Positions 44,672 through 52,700 of a stretch of 52,700 nt of DNA are shown in pieces. Both the position numbers and the translations under genes were made by a program. Position 1 is the first letter of the stretch, and every line of letters starts with the position of its first letter. The notes under the pieces were generated by a model. The model saw only the letters and a list, made by a program, of their open reading frames with translations. It did not search any database and had not been told where the DNA came from. This DNA comes from Crocosphaera sp. (GTDB taxonomy: Bacteria > Cyanobacteriota > Cyanobacteriia > Cyanobacteriales > Microcystaceae). The stretch is taken from NCBI RefSeq assembly GCF_030064895.1, contig NZ_JASJEB010000028.1:1-52700 (forward strand). Direction: 5' to 3'.

Positions 44672-45487
44672 CTACAAAATACATTCAACTAAGGGTTTCA
44701 ATAATAGGACAAATTTTTCCTGATTAACTACTAAAGAAGGAATGGATTTTTTACCATAATTTGTGCCAATTGTCAAGGGAAAAAGTTGAGGATCTTTTAA
44801 GAAAATAAACGTTCCTCCAGCCGCTTGAACAATGACCCAAACTGCGGCAATGTCCCACACTTTCGGGGTTGCTTCGACTCCGCCCACGGCAACACCAGAA
44901 GCTACTAACAATAAATTATAACTGGCTACGCCGATCATGCGAATTTTACAGGGAAAGGGTCTTTGTAATATTTTTATACTACGGGCGCAAAGATTGAATA
45001 AATGACTTTTGCTAGGGGTATGATCGGAGGTGGTAATGGGTTGACCATCGCGATAGGCCCCAGTGGGTCCGCTTAGTCCCGTTTCCCCGTACCAATAACC
45101 GTAGAAAGACTGTTTTAGGGGGGGGAGATAAACAAAACCAAAGACGGGGGTTCCTCCATAGGTTAAACCCAGAGAAATGGCCCAGATCGGAACTCCTCGG
45201 GTAAAGTTGGTGGTTCCATCGATGGGATCGACGATCCAACACCAGTCTTGTTCGGGAAAAACGTGACTGGTTTCTTCTGTTAGAATACCATGCTCCGGAA
45301 ATTGTGCGGCGATCGCTTCTCGGATGGTTTGATCGGCCCAGCGATCGGACTCTGTTACTAGAGATCCGTCTTCTTTGCTGGTGGGGGAAACATTCCCTGC
45401 TTTTTCCATTAAAGTCTCTGCGATCGCCTTGGTTGTATTTTGACAGAAGGCTAAAACTTCAGACCAAAACTTTTCTCTGTTATCCAA
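44672..45487 (-). CDS. inositol monophosphatase family protein
   Basis: 271-residue Mg-dependent phosphatase of the IMPase/FIG family. Metal ligands are in ILTEETSH (Glu71-Glu72) and WIVDPIDGTTNF (Asp87, Asp90), with WDIAAVWVIVQAAGG near residue 220 supplying the last Asp. The early LVTESDRWAD block fits the family. It could hydrolyse inositol-phosphate, histidinol-phosphate or similar sugar phosphates; sequence alone does not decide. It is the first gene of a two-gene operon with the hydrolase. Confidence 0.92.
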   Translation of the reverse strand: MDNREKFWSEVLAFCQNTTKAIAETLMEKAGNVSPTSKEDGSLVTESDRWADQTIREAIAAQFPEHGILTEETSHVFPEQDWCWIVDPIDGTTNFTRGVPIWAISLGLTYGGTPVFGFVYLPPLKQSFYGYWYGETGLSGPTGAYRDGQPITTSDHTPSKSHLFNLCARSIKILQRPFPCKIRMIGVASYNLLLVASGVAVGGVEATPKVWDIAAVWVIVQAAGGTFIFLKDPQLFPLTIGTNYGKKSIPSLVVNQEKFVLLLKPLVECIL

Positions 45488-45840
45488 GAGAAAAACCCCC
45501 TATTCATATTATCTTCTCAAGCATAGACGGGATTACAGCAATTTTCAATTGATTGTGGGAAGTTTGGTGAGAGGGGGAGACGGGGAGAGGGGGACACAGG
45601 GAGTATTTTTGATAAATGTTTAATTTATGTGGACTAAAATTCATTTTAGTCTATAAAAAAGTCATTTTAAACGAAAAATAGGGCATAAATAACTTAATTT
45701 TGGCGTTAAAGAAGACAGAAACTTTCATACGTTGAAGAATTTATCTTGGATCGTTTACCATCGTAGTTAAGGATCTTCAATTAGTACGCAACTACTTACT
45801 CACACACTAATTAAGTTAATATGTATATTTAGAGGGAATT
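45488..45840. other. intergenic region upstream of the TamB-like gene
   Basis: 353 bp between divergent genes. A G-rich purine tract (about 45557-45602, GAGAGGGGGAGACGGGGAGA) is followed by AT-rich DNA that must hold the TamB-like gene promoter. AGAGGGA lies just before the ATG at 45841 and is a good ribosome binding site. No gene or structured RNA is seen. Confidence 0.6.
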
Positions 45841-48800
45841 ATGACGAGTCTACCTCCTAACCCACCTCCAGGCCCCTCGCCTGGTAGTTCTTCCGTATTG
45901 ACAAAATTAGTTAACTTTCTCAAGAAACCCTCGACTTTGATCGCAGGTGGAGTATTAGTATCTTTAGGGATAGGAAGTTATGTAGGAGTTAATTATTTTG
46001 TCTATGAAAGGTTATCTCCTTTGTTGTCGAGAGAGTTGAGTAAAGCGTTAGAAAGAGAGGTTAGGGTTGGGGAGGTTGAAAGTTTTTCTTTTAATCATAT
46101 TGTTATTGGTACATCTTCTATTCCTACGACAGAAACGGATAGTGATCGGGTTGATGTTGAGGAGATAAAGGTTGAGTTTAATGTTTTACCTGTATTGATT
46201 GGTCAACCGTTGGACGTTAATGTAACTATCGATGATCCTGATTTATATATTGAACAAGATACGTCGGGTGAGTGGGTAACATTACCGAAGTTTGAAGAAG
46301 GAGGAGAGTTAAATTTGCCTATTGATATTAAGGCCAAAATTAACTTAAATAATGCTCAAGTTTCTGTATTACCTAATGGGTTTAAGGAACTGATAAAAGT
46401 AGAAGCAGGAGGAACAGCAGGGTATAGTTATAAGTCTAATGATGAGCAAGAGGTTAATTATGATTTAGATGTTGCTTTATTAAACAGTGAGATTACAGTT
46501 GAAGGGAAAACTGATATAAAATCTTTCCAAACTGAAGCACAATTTATGATATCTCAATTAGCTTTACCTGAGTTAGCTGGATTAATTCCTAATTTACCTG
46601 TCACTTTAAAGAGTGGTTTAATTGAGAGTGATTTAAACATTAATTTCCCTTCATTAGAGGATATAGAAGGAACGGAAGGAAACGGAGAATTTCAAATCTC
46701 AAATATCGAAGCAGGTTTAAAACCTTTGCAAGTTCCAATTAAGCTTGATGTAGGTCTTAATTTTGCAGGTCAAAGTTTAAACTTTCAAAATACTCGTTTA
46801 AGTTTAGGTGAGTTTTCAACTGATGTTGAGGGTTCGATTAATTGGCAAGATGGCTATAATGTTGATGTTAATATTAATCCTTTTTTACTGAGGGATATAT
46901 CTAAGATTTTAGCGGTTAAAATACCCATTAATTTAGCAGGGGAAATAGAAGGGAAAATTAGGTTAACAGGAGACATAATAAATCCTGTTGTAACTGGGAC
47001 TATTAACAACAGTAGGCCATTATTAATTGACAAAACAAGAATCCAAGAATTAAAAACAGTTTTTCAAGCAGACTTAGATAAGATTGAACTCAAAGAATTT
47101 CAGCTTAAACCAATAGCAGGAGGCAATATTACTGCTACAGGAAAAGTTGAATTAGGTATCTTAAAAGCCTTAAAAGAAAACAAAACAATAGACTGGCAAG
47201 AAATGCCAGTTAATTTAGAATTTGCGGCCAACTTGCCAGGAGAGAAATTAGCTCAACCCTATTATCGATCTCCGCAAAATGTTAGTATCGGAACCATAAC
47301 AGCACAAGGAAAAATAGGCGGAAAATTAGCAGATCCCAGAGGAAAAATAGAATGGTCTGCCCCAGGTATTATAAGCGTTTCCGGAGAAGATATTTCAGGT
47401 AAAGGTACAATTCTTGTCGGTGGCAAAAATATCTTAATTCAAGACACTATTTTAACCTCCACTGAAGGTAATATTACTATTCAAGGATTAGGTAATATCG
47501 AAAAGAAACAATGGCAAACCCTAATCACAGCTAACCAGTTTTCTCTCGATCCCTTTGTTAACTTAGCCTGTTCCTTAACAACTTGTCCCCAGGAAATATT
47601 TAGCCAAGCTGTTACCCTCAGAGGTGGCAACATTCGTGTTAGTGGAAAACTAGATGACTTTGCCCTAGATAGCATTCAAAGTCAAAGTAACCTACAACTG
47701 CAAATAGGACAAGGTGCGATCGCTCTAGAAACAGCCTTATCTCGAGGCAATATTACAGCAACGGCCGGAGTATCTGGTTTACCCCTCGATCCCTACATAC
47801 CTAACCTAGCAGTTCCAGTTCAACTCAGTAGAAGCAATATCAATCTCTCCGGTTCCCTCAACAATATTTTTCAAGGGGGACAGTTAAATATTAATCGTCT
47901 CAACGTCAATGGTAATGCACAATTAATCGTTAATGGTAGTCCCATCAACGCCAACATAGAAGTGGGTAACGGTATCCTAACCACCATAGCCCAAGTAGGA
48001 ACCATTGCCCTTAACCCTATCATTCCTAACCTACCCGTACAATCTACCTTAGTTAGTAGCGATCTAGTTTTAACAGGAAACCTCAACTCCCTTATCTCCT
48101 CCTTAGGAAACACCCCGGATATTAGTAGCTTTCGGGGCAACGCTGATGTAAAATTGAGTGTAGATGACAGTCCCGTGAGAGTAGTCGGCGACTTAGGCAG
48201 TGGTCAAGTTCGCGGTGTAGTAGACCTATCCACCCTATCCTTAGACAAGATAGTGCCAAACTTGCCCATTAACGCCCAATTAGTCGATGGACAAGCCATC
48301 GTCTCCAGTGATGTACTGCCCCTACTTTCCCCCAAACCCGATCTCAGTACCGCAAAAGCAACCGTTAACCTGCAACTAGCAACAGCAGATGGCACCATCG
48401 ACACCCAAACCCGTCTGCAAAATAATCAATGGACAACCGAAGTCACTGCATCCAACCTCAAACCTAATCTGATTCTCGCCCAAATCGCTCCAGAAGTGCC
48501 GAAAATAGAGATCGATGACATAAACGCCGAAATTTCTCTTTCAGGTACTATATCCAGCCTTTTCGACGAGAATGCCATTCTACCTATCAATGCCAATAAT
48601 ATCACAGTTGAGGCCGATGGACAAAGCCTAAAAGCCAAAGGCAATATTATTGTTTCCAACCCCCTCACCCTCCCCGATGCCGAAGTTAACCTATCAGTTG
48701 AAGCAACGTCTACCCTAGATGACTTACCCCTAACCCAACTCATTACCCTAGTACCTCTACAACGAGACCTTCTCCCCGAAGAACTAAAACTACAAGGAGT

Positions 48801-51780
48801 AGGAACCTTCATCGGAACAGTGATCGGACAAAACCTGCTGACTAACCCCACTCTTCCAGGCAATATCAAACTACTAGGAGACTTAACCCTACGTAACTTC
48901 GCCTTTAACGATCGCACCTTTGAACCCCTATTAACCGGCAAAGTTAACGCCACATTAGGAGAAACCATAGCCATAGACTTACGAGGTAAACAAGATGTCA
49001 TTGCTGCATCCTTGCAACCCTGTACCCGTCCAGACTGTCTGGCCCCGTATCTACCCGTGGCCTTTGAGTTGCGACAACAAGCAGGAGATCAGCCCCCCAT
49101 TGCTATCAGTGGTAGCCTAAAAGGAGAAGAATTAGTCGCTAAAATCGAGCAAATCCCCTTAGATATCCTCAAAATTGCCCCAGGAGGCAACTTTGGTATT
49201 CCTGGCTTTTTGTCAGGGGACGTACAAACCGAAGTAGTTATCAACCCCTTCACCCTAGAAGGAAGAGGAAGACTGGTCATAGATAAACCCAGTATTGGTT
49301 TTGTGGAAGCTACCCAATTAACCGCCGATGTCCTTTATCGAGACAATATTGCCAGATTAGAAAACGCCACCCTCAGCTTAGGACAAAGCTTATATGCAGT
49401 GCAAGGATCACTCAACCTAGACTCTGGGGAAGTGACCGGACGATTAAACATCGAAGAAGGTCGCTTACAGGATCTCTTCATTGCCCTGAAACTGTCCAAT
49501 ATAGAACGGTTACTAGACTTATTGAAGATTAAACCCATCGACTACCAAAACGCTGCCTCTATACCCCCTCAGTCCGTAGGAGATGCCAACGGAAACATTG
49601 CCGATCAAGTTAATTTATTAGCTGTTATTGACCAAGAAATCCGAAAATTAGCCAAAGAACGGGAACAAGGAGGATTACCGACGGAACTTGACCTAAGAGG
49701 TAGTTTTGACACAGAAGTTATTTTAGGCGGTACTATTTATAAACCCAATATTAGTGTTGCTTTAAGTGGGAAAAATTGGGAATGGCATCCCCAAAAACCA
49801 TACGCCGATATCATAGAACCCGTGGGTTTAGTAATCAGAGATGTGTCTTTCATTCCTATTAATGAAGTTACCTTGAATGCTGCTGTAAATAATAATACTT
49901 TGACCATAGATAAGGCTGCACTACAAATTAATAGAACTCGAATGGCATTAGAAGGAAACGCTTCTTTAGAAGAAATTGCCCTGAATTGGCAAGTTGACTA
50001 TTTATCACTGGCAACTATTAATAACTTTGTCAAAGTTCCTTTAGATGCGACCGGTGCATTAAACACATCAGGAAGCATCAGTGGTAGTCCCTTAGAACCA
50101 CAAATACAAGGACAGTTCGCTTTAATAGATACCACATTTCAAGGAAGACCTTTTGCAGCCAATCTTGCCGGACAATTTAGTTATCAAGAGCAACGTTTTC
50201 AACTGGCCACAAATGAAAATTCTCTAGTTGCTGCTGCTGTTGATCTTCCCTTTCCCATCTACACTGAAAATGATAACTTTGATATCAATATTAACCTAAA
50301 TACAGAAGCCTTACAATTAGTCAGTGTCTTCACAGGTGAACAGATTTTCTTAACCGGTGGAGAAGGAGAAATTAATGGTCAGGTTAGTGGAAATTTAGAC
50401 CTATCAGAAGGGTTAGTAGTTTCTAACTTAAATGCTGGAGGAAAAATAACCTTAAATGAAACAATTTTCCAAAGTGCAGCCTTACCACAACCGTTAACCG
50501 TCACTGGAACCGTTGCTATTAACGATCAAGCTATCAATGTCGAACAAATACAAGGAAACTTTGCTGATAGTACCATCAACATTGCTGGAATTTTACCCTT
50601 ATTTAAACCAGAAAATAGTTTAGAAAATCCCCTAACCGTTGCCATAGAAAGAGGTAAAATTAACCTAGAAGGATTATATCGAGGTTTAGTCGATGGTACA
50701 ATTAAAGTCACTGGTTCTGCTATTCAGCCAGTGGTAGGAGGAGATGTAAAATTAGCCAATGGTCAAGTATTTATTCCCGTTAAAGTACAAAGTAGAGAGG
50801 AAATTGTTAGCGAAATTAACGACTGGGTTTTACCAGCAAATCGTGGACAAGTTGCTAGTAATGAACCCATACCTTTTATGCCAAAACTAGACAACTTTGC
50901 CGTTAGCTTAGAAAACCTATATATAGAAGTATTACCTTTCTTTAGGTTCGATTTTGGGGGAGATGTTGCTGTTAACGGTACTTTAAACGATTTAACTGCC
51001 CTTCAACCCGATGGTGAAATTGTCGTAACAAGAGGATTAATAAACTTCTTAGAAACTCGCTTTTTTATCGAAAGACGTAGCCCAAATACTATAACATTTA
51101 CTCCAGATCAAGGCTTATTAAATCCTACCCTTAATCTAGCGATGAGAACAATTGTTTCAGAAGTTCCTGATAGTAGCAAAAAATTCCGTGCAGTAGAAAC
51201 AACCGAAATTCCTGATGATAGTCTTAATAAGGTGCAACGGGTCGATATTAACTTAGGTCTGAATGGGCCTCTTTCTCAACTGCTTCCCAACTTAGGAAGA
51301 GAGGGATACGAAATATGTCAACTACAAGATCCACTGAAACCAATTCAAACCACAACTCGTTTATCCCAAGATGATTTAGATAAGGTAAGTACCTGTTTAC
51401 AAACCCTAGCTAACCAAGGAAATACCGACGAACAACTATTAAGTAATTCCTTGATTAACTTAACCAGTAGTCCTCCCAGAAGTCAAGGACAAATAGTCCG
51501 TTTACTGGGTGAACAAGTTCTGGTATTAGCAGAAGCTTTGCAAGGACAAAGTACAGAACAATTAATCCAATTTGGAATTGTTCAACTAGCTTTACCGATG
51601 GTATTTCAAACCATCATCTACGATGCAGAAACCGCAGTCAGTGAGACCATAAATAGTACAGATTTCCGAATCGTTCCTTTCCTAGAAACCATTTATGAAG
51701 TGGAAGATAAAGGTTTTGTTCGTCTGTCTTATGATTATGCTTTCAATGAGTTCCGTGTTCGTTATGAGAAACGATTTTAA
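45841..51780 (+). CDS. giant TamB/TIC236-like translocation and assembly protein (DUF490)
   Basis: 1979-residue envelope protein. A Pro-rich N-terminus and one membrane helix (about 32-54, LIAGGVLVSLGIGSYVGVNY) anchor it in the inner membrane. The very long periplasmic part is built of repeating beta segments (many blocks such as LNLDSGEVTGRLNIEEG, TVTGTVAINDQAINVEQIQG), expected to form an extended beta-taco bridging to the outer membrane. The C-terminal ~350 residues are the conserved TamB domain and end in YDYAFNEFRVRYEKRF. Known relatives help outer-membrane protein insertion, lipid movement or, in chloroplasts (TIC236), protein import. Monocistronic. Confidence 0.93.
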   Translation: MTSLPPNPPPGPSPGSSSVLTKLVNFLKKPSTLIAGGVLVSLGIGSYVGVNYFVYERLSPLLSRELSKALEREVRVGEVESFSFNHIVIGTSSIPTTETDSDRVDVEEIKVEFNVLPVLIGQPLDVNVTIDDPDLYIEQDTSGEWVTLPKFEEGGELNLPIDIKAKINLNNAQVSVLPNGFKELIKVEAGGTAGYSYKSNDEQEVNYDLDVALLNSEITVEGKTDIKSFQTEAQFMISQLALPELAGLIPNLPVTLKSGLIESDLNINFPSLEDIEGTEGNGEFQISNIEAGLKPLQVPIKLDVGLNFAGQSLNFQNTRLSLGEFSTDVEGSINWQDGYNVDVNINPFLLRDISKILAVKIPINLAGEIEGKIRLTGDIINPVVTGTINNSRPLLIDKTRIQELKTVFQADLDKIELKEFQLKPIAGGNITATGKVELGILKALKENKTIDWQEMPVNLEFAANLPGEKLAQPYYRSPQNVSIGTITAQGKIGGKLADPRGKIEWSAPGIISVSGEDISGKGTILVGGKNILIQDTILTSTEGNITIQGLGNIEKKQWQTLITANQFSLDPFVNLACSLTTCPQEIFSQAVTLRGGNIRVSGKLDDFALDSIQSQSNLQLQIGQGAIALETALSRGNITATAGVSGLPLDPYIPNLAVPVQLSRSNINLSGSLNNIFQGGQLNINRLNVNGNAQLIVNGSPINANIEVGNGILTTIAQVGTIALNPIIPNLPVQSTLVSSDLVLTGNLNSLISSLGNTPDISSFRGNADVKLSVDDSPVRVVGDLGSGQVRGVVDLSTLSLDKIVPNLPINAQLVDGQAIVSSDVLPLLSPKPDLSTAKATVNLQLATADGTIDTQTRLQNNQWTTEVTASNLKPNLILAQIAPEVPKIEIDDINAEISLSGTISSLFDENAILPINANNITVEADGQSLKAKGNIIVSNPLTLPDAEVNLSVEATSTLDDLPLTQLITLVPLQRDLLPEELKLQGVGTFIGTVIGQNLLTNPTLPGNIKLLGDLTLRNFAFNDRTFEPLLTGKVNATLGETIAIDLRGKQDVIAASLQPCTRPDCLAPYLPVAFELRQQAGDQPPIAISGSLKGEELVAKIEQIPLDILKIAPGGNFGIPGFLSGDVQTEVVINPFTLEGRGRLVIDKPSIGFVEATQLTADVLYRDNIARLENATLSLGQSLYAVQGSLNLDSGEVTGRLNIEEGRLQDLFIALKLSNIERLLDLLKIKPIDYQNAASIPPQSVGDANGNIADQVNLLAVIDQEIRKLAKEREQGGLPTELDLRGSFDTEVILGGTIYKPNISVALSGKNWEWHPQKPYADIIEPVGLVIRDVSFIPINEVTLNAAVNNNTLTIDKAALQINRTRMALEGNASLEEIALNWQVDYLSLATINNFVKVPLDATGALNTSGSISGSPLEPQIQGQFALIDTTFQGRPFAANLAGQFSYQEQRFQLATNENSLVAAAVDLPFPIYTENDNFDININLNTEALQLVSVFTGEQIFLTGGEGEINGQVSGNLDLSEGLVVSNLNAGGKITLNETIFQSAALPQPLTVTGTVAINDQAINVEQIQGNFADSTINIAGILPLFKPENSLENPLTVAIERGKINLEGLYRGLVDGTIKVTGSAIQPVVGGDVKLANGQVFIPVKVQSREEIVSEINDWVLPANRGQVASNEPIPFMPKLDNFAVSLENLYIEVLPFFRFDFGGDVAVNGTLNDLTALQPDGEIVVTRGLINFLETRFFIERRSPNTITFTPDQGLLNPTLNLAMRTIVSEVPDSSKKFRAVETTEIPDDSLNKVQRVDINLGLNGPLSQLLPNLGREGYEICQLQDPLKPIQTTTRLSQDDLDKVSTCLQTLANQGNTDEQLLSNSLINLTSSPPRSQGQIVRLLGEQVLVLAEALQGQSTEQLIQFGIVQLALPMVFQTIIYDAETAVSETINSTDFRIVPFLETIYEVEDKGFVRLSYDYAFNEFRVRYEKRF

Positions 51781-51798
51781 TAGTATTTTTGATCTTTA

Positions 51799-51824
51799 TA
51801 GGGGTCAACAACCGTTGACCCCTA
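51799..51824. repeat. TAGGGGTCAAC...GTTGACCCCTA palindrome after TamB-like gene
   Basis: An 11-bp inverted repeat with a 4-nt loop starts 19 bp after the stop codon. It is of the same family as the perfect 28-bp palindrome at 18362-18389, and may act as a transcript-end hairpin. Confidence 0.75.
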
Positions 51825-51850
51825 CACCGAATGTATTAATATAATGTGGC

Positions 51851-51869
51851 GGCTTAATAATATTAAGCC
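51851..51869. terminator. GGCTTAAT-AAT-ATTAAGCC hairpin
   Basis: A perfect 8-bp stem with 3-nt loop between the convergent TamB-like and DUF2808 genes. It resembles the stem of the secG terminator at 8283 but lacks a T-run, so it is only a possible terminator or a member of the same interspersed repeat. Confidence 0.45.
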
Positions 51870-51886
51870 CCACGAAATCTAACCTT

Positions 51887-52447
51887 CTACGTACGAGAGA
51901 AAGAAATAATCCAAGTACCCACATAAACCCGTAAAGGAATTTGTCCGGAGGTTAGAACATCACCAATTAAGTAATAAGTTCCCGCGCTGGGATTTTTGAT
52001 GTTAGAAAAGACGATTTCAGCCGAATTTCCAGCTTCCAGAGGTTCTTCTAAGTCAATTTCCACCACACGACTCTCTTTATCCCAAAAAACTTCTCTTAAA
52101 GGAAGAGACTCACCATCAACCCGTACTTCTACGGAATTAGTGTTAAACTTACCATCAAATTCGGGATCTTTGAGATAAGAAATAAAAAATTTACTCACCC
52201 CTTGAGTTAACTTCTTCTTGGAGATACGCAGTCTCATCCGTTCCCCATAAAATCTGGGTCGTCCATTAAAATCTAATTTATAGTTAAGGATGTCACTACG
52301 TTCTTCAACACCACTAAAAATAACCAGTCCGGGGTTACCATTCGCCAGAGACAAAGTTTGCACACCGCTTAATAAACATCCAGATAGGGCTAGAGTAGCC
52401 ATAAACCGTTTAGATAGTCCGGTTGCTAAGGTTTTGATTTTATTCAT
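51887..52447 (-). CDS. DUF2808 family exported protein
   Basis: 186 residues with a signal peptide (about 1-35, MATLALSGCLLSGVQTLSLA) and the DUF2808 pattern, a cyanobacterial family of unknown function: LRISKKKLTQGVSKFFISYL, FNTNSVEVRVDG, REVFWDKESRVVEIDLEEPL, NIKNPSAGTYYLIGDV. It is expected in the periplasm or attached to the outer layer. Convergent with the TamB-like gene across about 106 bp. Confidence 0.9.
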   Translation of the reverse strand: MNKIKTLATGLSKRFMATLALSGCLLSGVQTLSLANGNPGLVIFSGVEERSDILNYKLDFNGRPRFYGERMRLRISKKKLTQGVSKFFISYLKDPEFDGKFNTNSVEVRVDGESLPLREVFWDKESRVVEIDLEEPLEAGNSAEIVFSNIKNPSAGTYYLIGDVLTSGQIPLRVYVGTWIISFSRT

Positions 52448-52558
52448 ATTAACTTTGTTTTAGAACCACTCGTTTTTATGATAGAGCAATGGTTGTTCAC
52501 TCCTGAACTCAAGCATAGCAAATCATTGGCAACTATAGCAGAACAAAAAAATGCTTAA

Positions 52559-52595
52559 CTGACATCTTGCACCTTCAAATAAAATCCTAATTTTG
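52559..52595 (-). repeat. 37-bp interspersed repeat, right copy (inverted)
   Basis: The reverse complement of this segment matches 87-123 with one mismatch in 37. It directly abuts the hairpin region at 52596-52700, which may be the end of an insertion element. The two copies face each other at opposite ends of the window. Confidence 0.75.
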
Positions 52596-52700
52596 TGTAA
52601 GGTTCCCACGCTAAGCTGTCGCTATAGCGTGGGCTTTCTGTAGCCCTGAGTCTATGGGACAAGCCAACAAACTCGAACCTCCAGGCAGCCTTACACTCTG
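52596..52700 (-). mobile_element. possible 3' end of an IS200/IS605-type (tnpB) element, incomplete at window edge
   Basis: On the minus strand the sequence reads into a strong hairpin (TAGCGTGGG at 52625-52633 with CCCACGCTA at 52605-52613, extended by a short GC pair) preceded by CTACAGAAAG. This layout resembles the conserved RNA-rich right end that follows tnpB in cyanobacterial IS200/IS605 elements, where it serves as the guide-RNA scaffold. The rest of the element is outside the window, no transposase frame is visible, and the call rests on remembered similarity, so it is tentative. Confidence 0.4.

Noticed and set aside
48426-49001. 191-codon frame on the minus strand inside the TamB-like gene
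   Set aside because: Antisense shadow of a well-supported coding region; Ser/Arg-rich product typical of such shadows.
52655-52685. GGTTCGAGT on the minus strand as a tRNA T-loop
   Set aside because: No acceptor, D or anticodon arms can be drawn around it, and the flanking bases do not form a T stem.

Overview
The window is chromosomal DNA from a cyanobacterium, most likely a unicellular, AT-rich Crocosphaera/Cyanothece-type organism. The evidence is the many HIP1 octamers (GCGATCGC), cyanobacterial short tandem repeats, families typical of this phylum (DUF4058, DUF29, Uma2, DUF2808, DUF1269, CHAD, a TamB/TIC236-like giant protein), the gpmI-secG gene pair, and a stand-alone sdhA. The genus is inferred. 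No rRNA, tRNA or CRISPR array was found.

Layout. 0-8 kb: a 37-bp repeat and small hypothetical genes, a lone FabD-like acyltransferase, then recQ with a degenerate copy of its own 3' end downstream and an unknown membrane protein gene between the two; gpmI-secG runs divergently. 8-15 kb: Uma2 nuclease, pgi, a membrane protein, sdhA and a CHAD protein. 15-22 kb: a small secreted protein and a broken relative, a SulP-STAS-cNMP transporter, trmB, a metallophosphoesterase and a subtilase with an altered catalytic residue. 22-26 kb: DUF29 plus a HEPN-like gene, facing DUF4058-Uma2-trmFO. 26-30 kb: an accessory island with three toxin-antitoxin modules (RHH/PIN with a broken toxin, DUF433/DUF5615, MazEF), a small membrane protein and three copies of a MITE-like palindrome. 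30-42 kb: amidase, two unrelated MscS-type channels, aldo/keto reductase with SOUL protein, a polytopic membrane protein, a solute-binding lipoprotein directly joined to the second channel, and an internalin-like LRR protein. 42-52.7 kb: TPR protein, response regulator, alpha/beta hydrolase plus inositol-phosphatase-like enzyme, the 1979-residue TamB-like protein, DUF2808, and, at the right edge, a hairpin resembling the end of an IS200/IS605-type element.

How the genes work together. Housekeeping genes supply glycolysis (pgi, gpmI), respiration (sdhA), tRNA modification (trmB, trmFO), protein export and envelope biogenesis (secG, TamB-like) and repair (recQ). Envelope and osmotic functions cluster at 31-42 kb. 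Between them lie repeat-rich segments where gene decay is visible: a PIN toxin with an internal deletion, a recQ 3' fragment and a nonsense-interrupted small gene. The most promising novel items are the lipoprotein-MscS operon that lacks any ABC permease, the unknown gene bracketed by the recQ 3' duplication, and the DUF29/HEPN-like pair.
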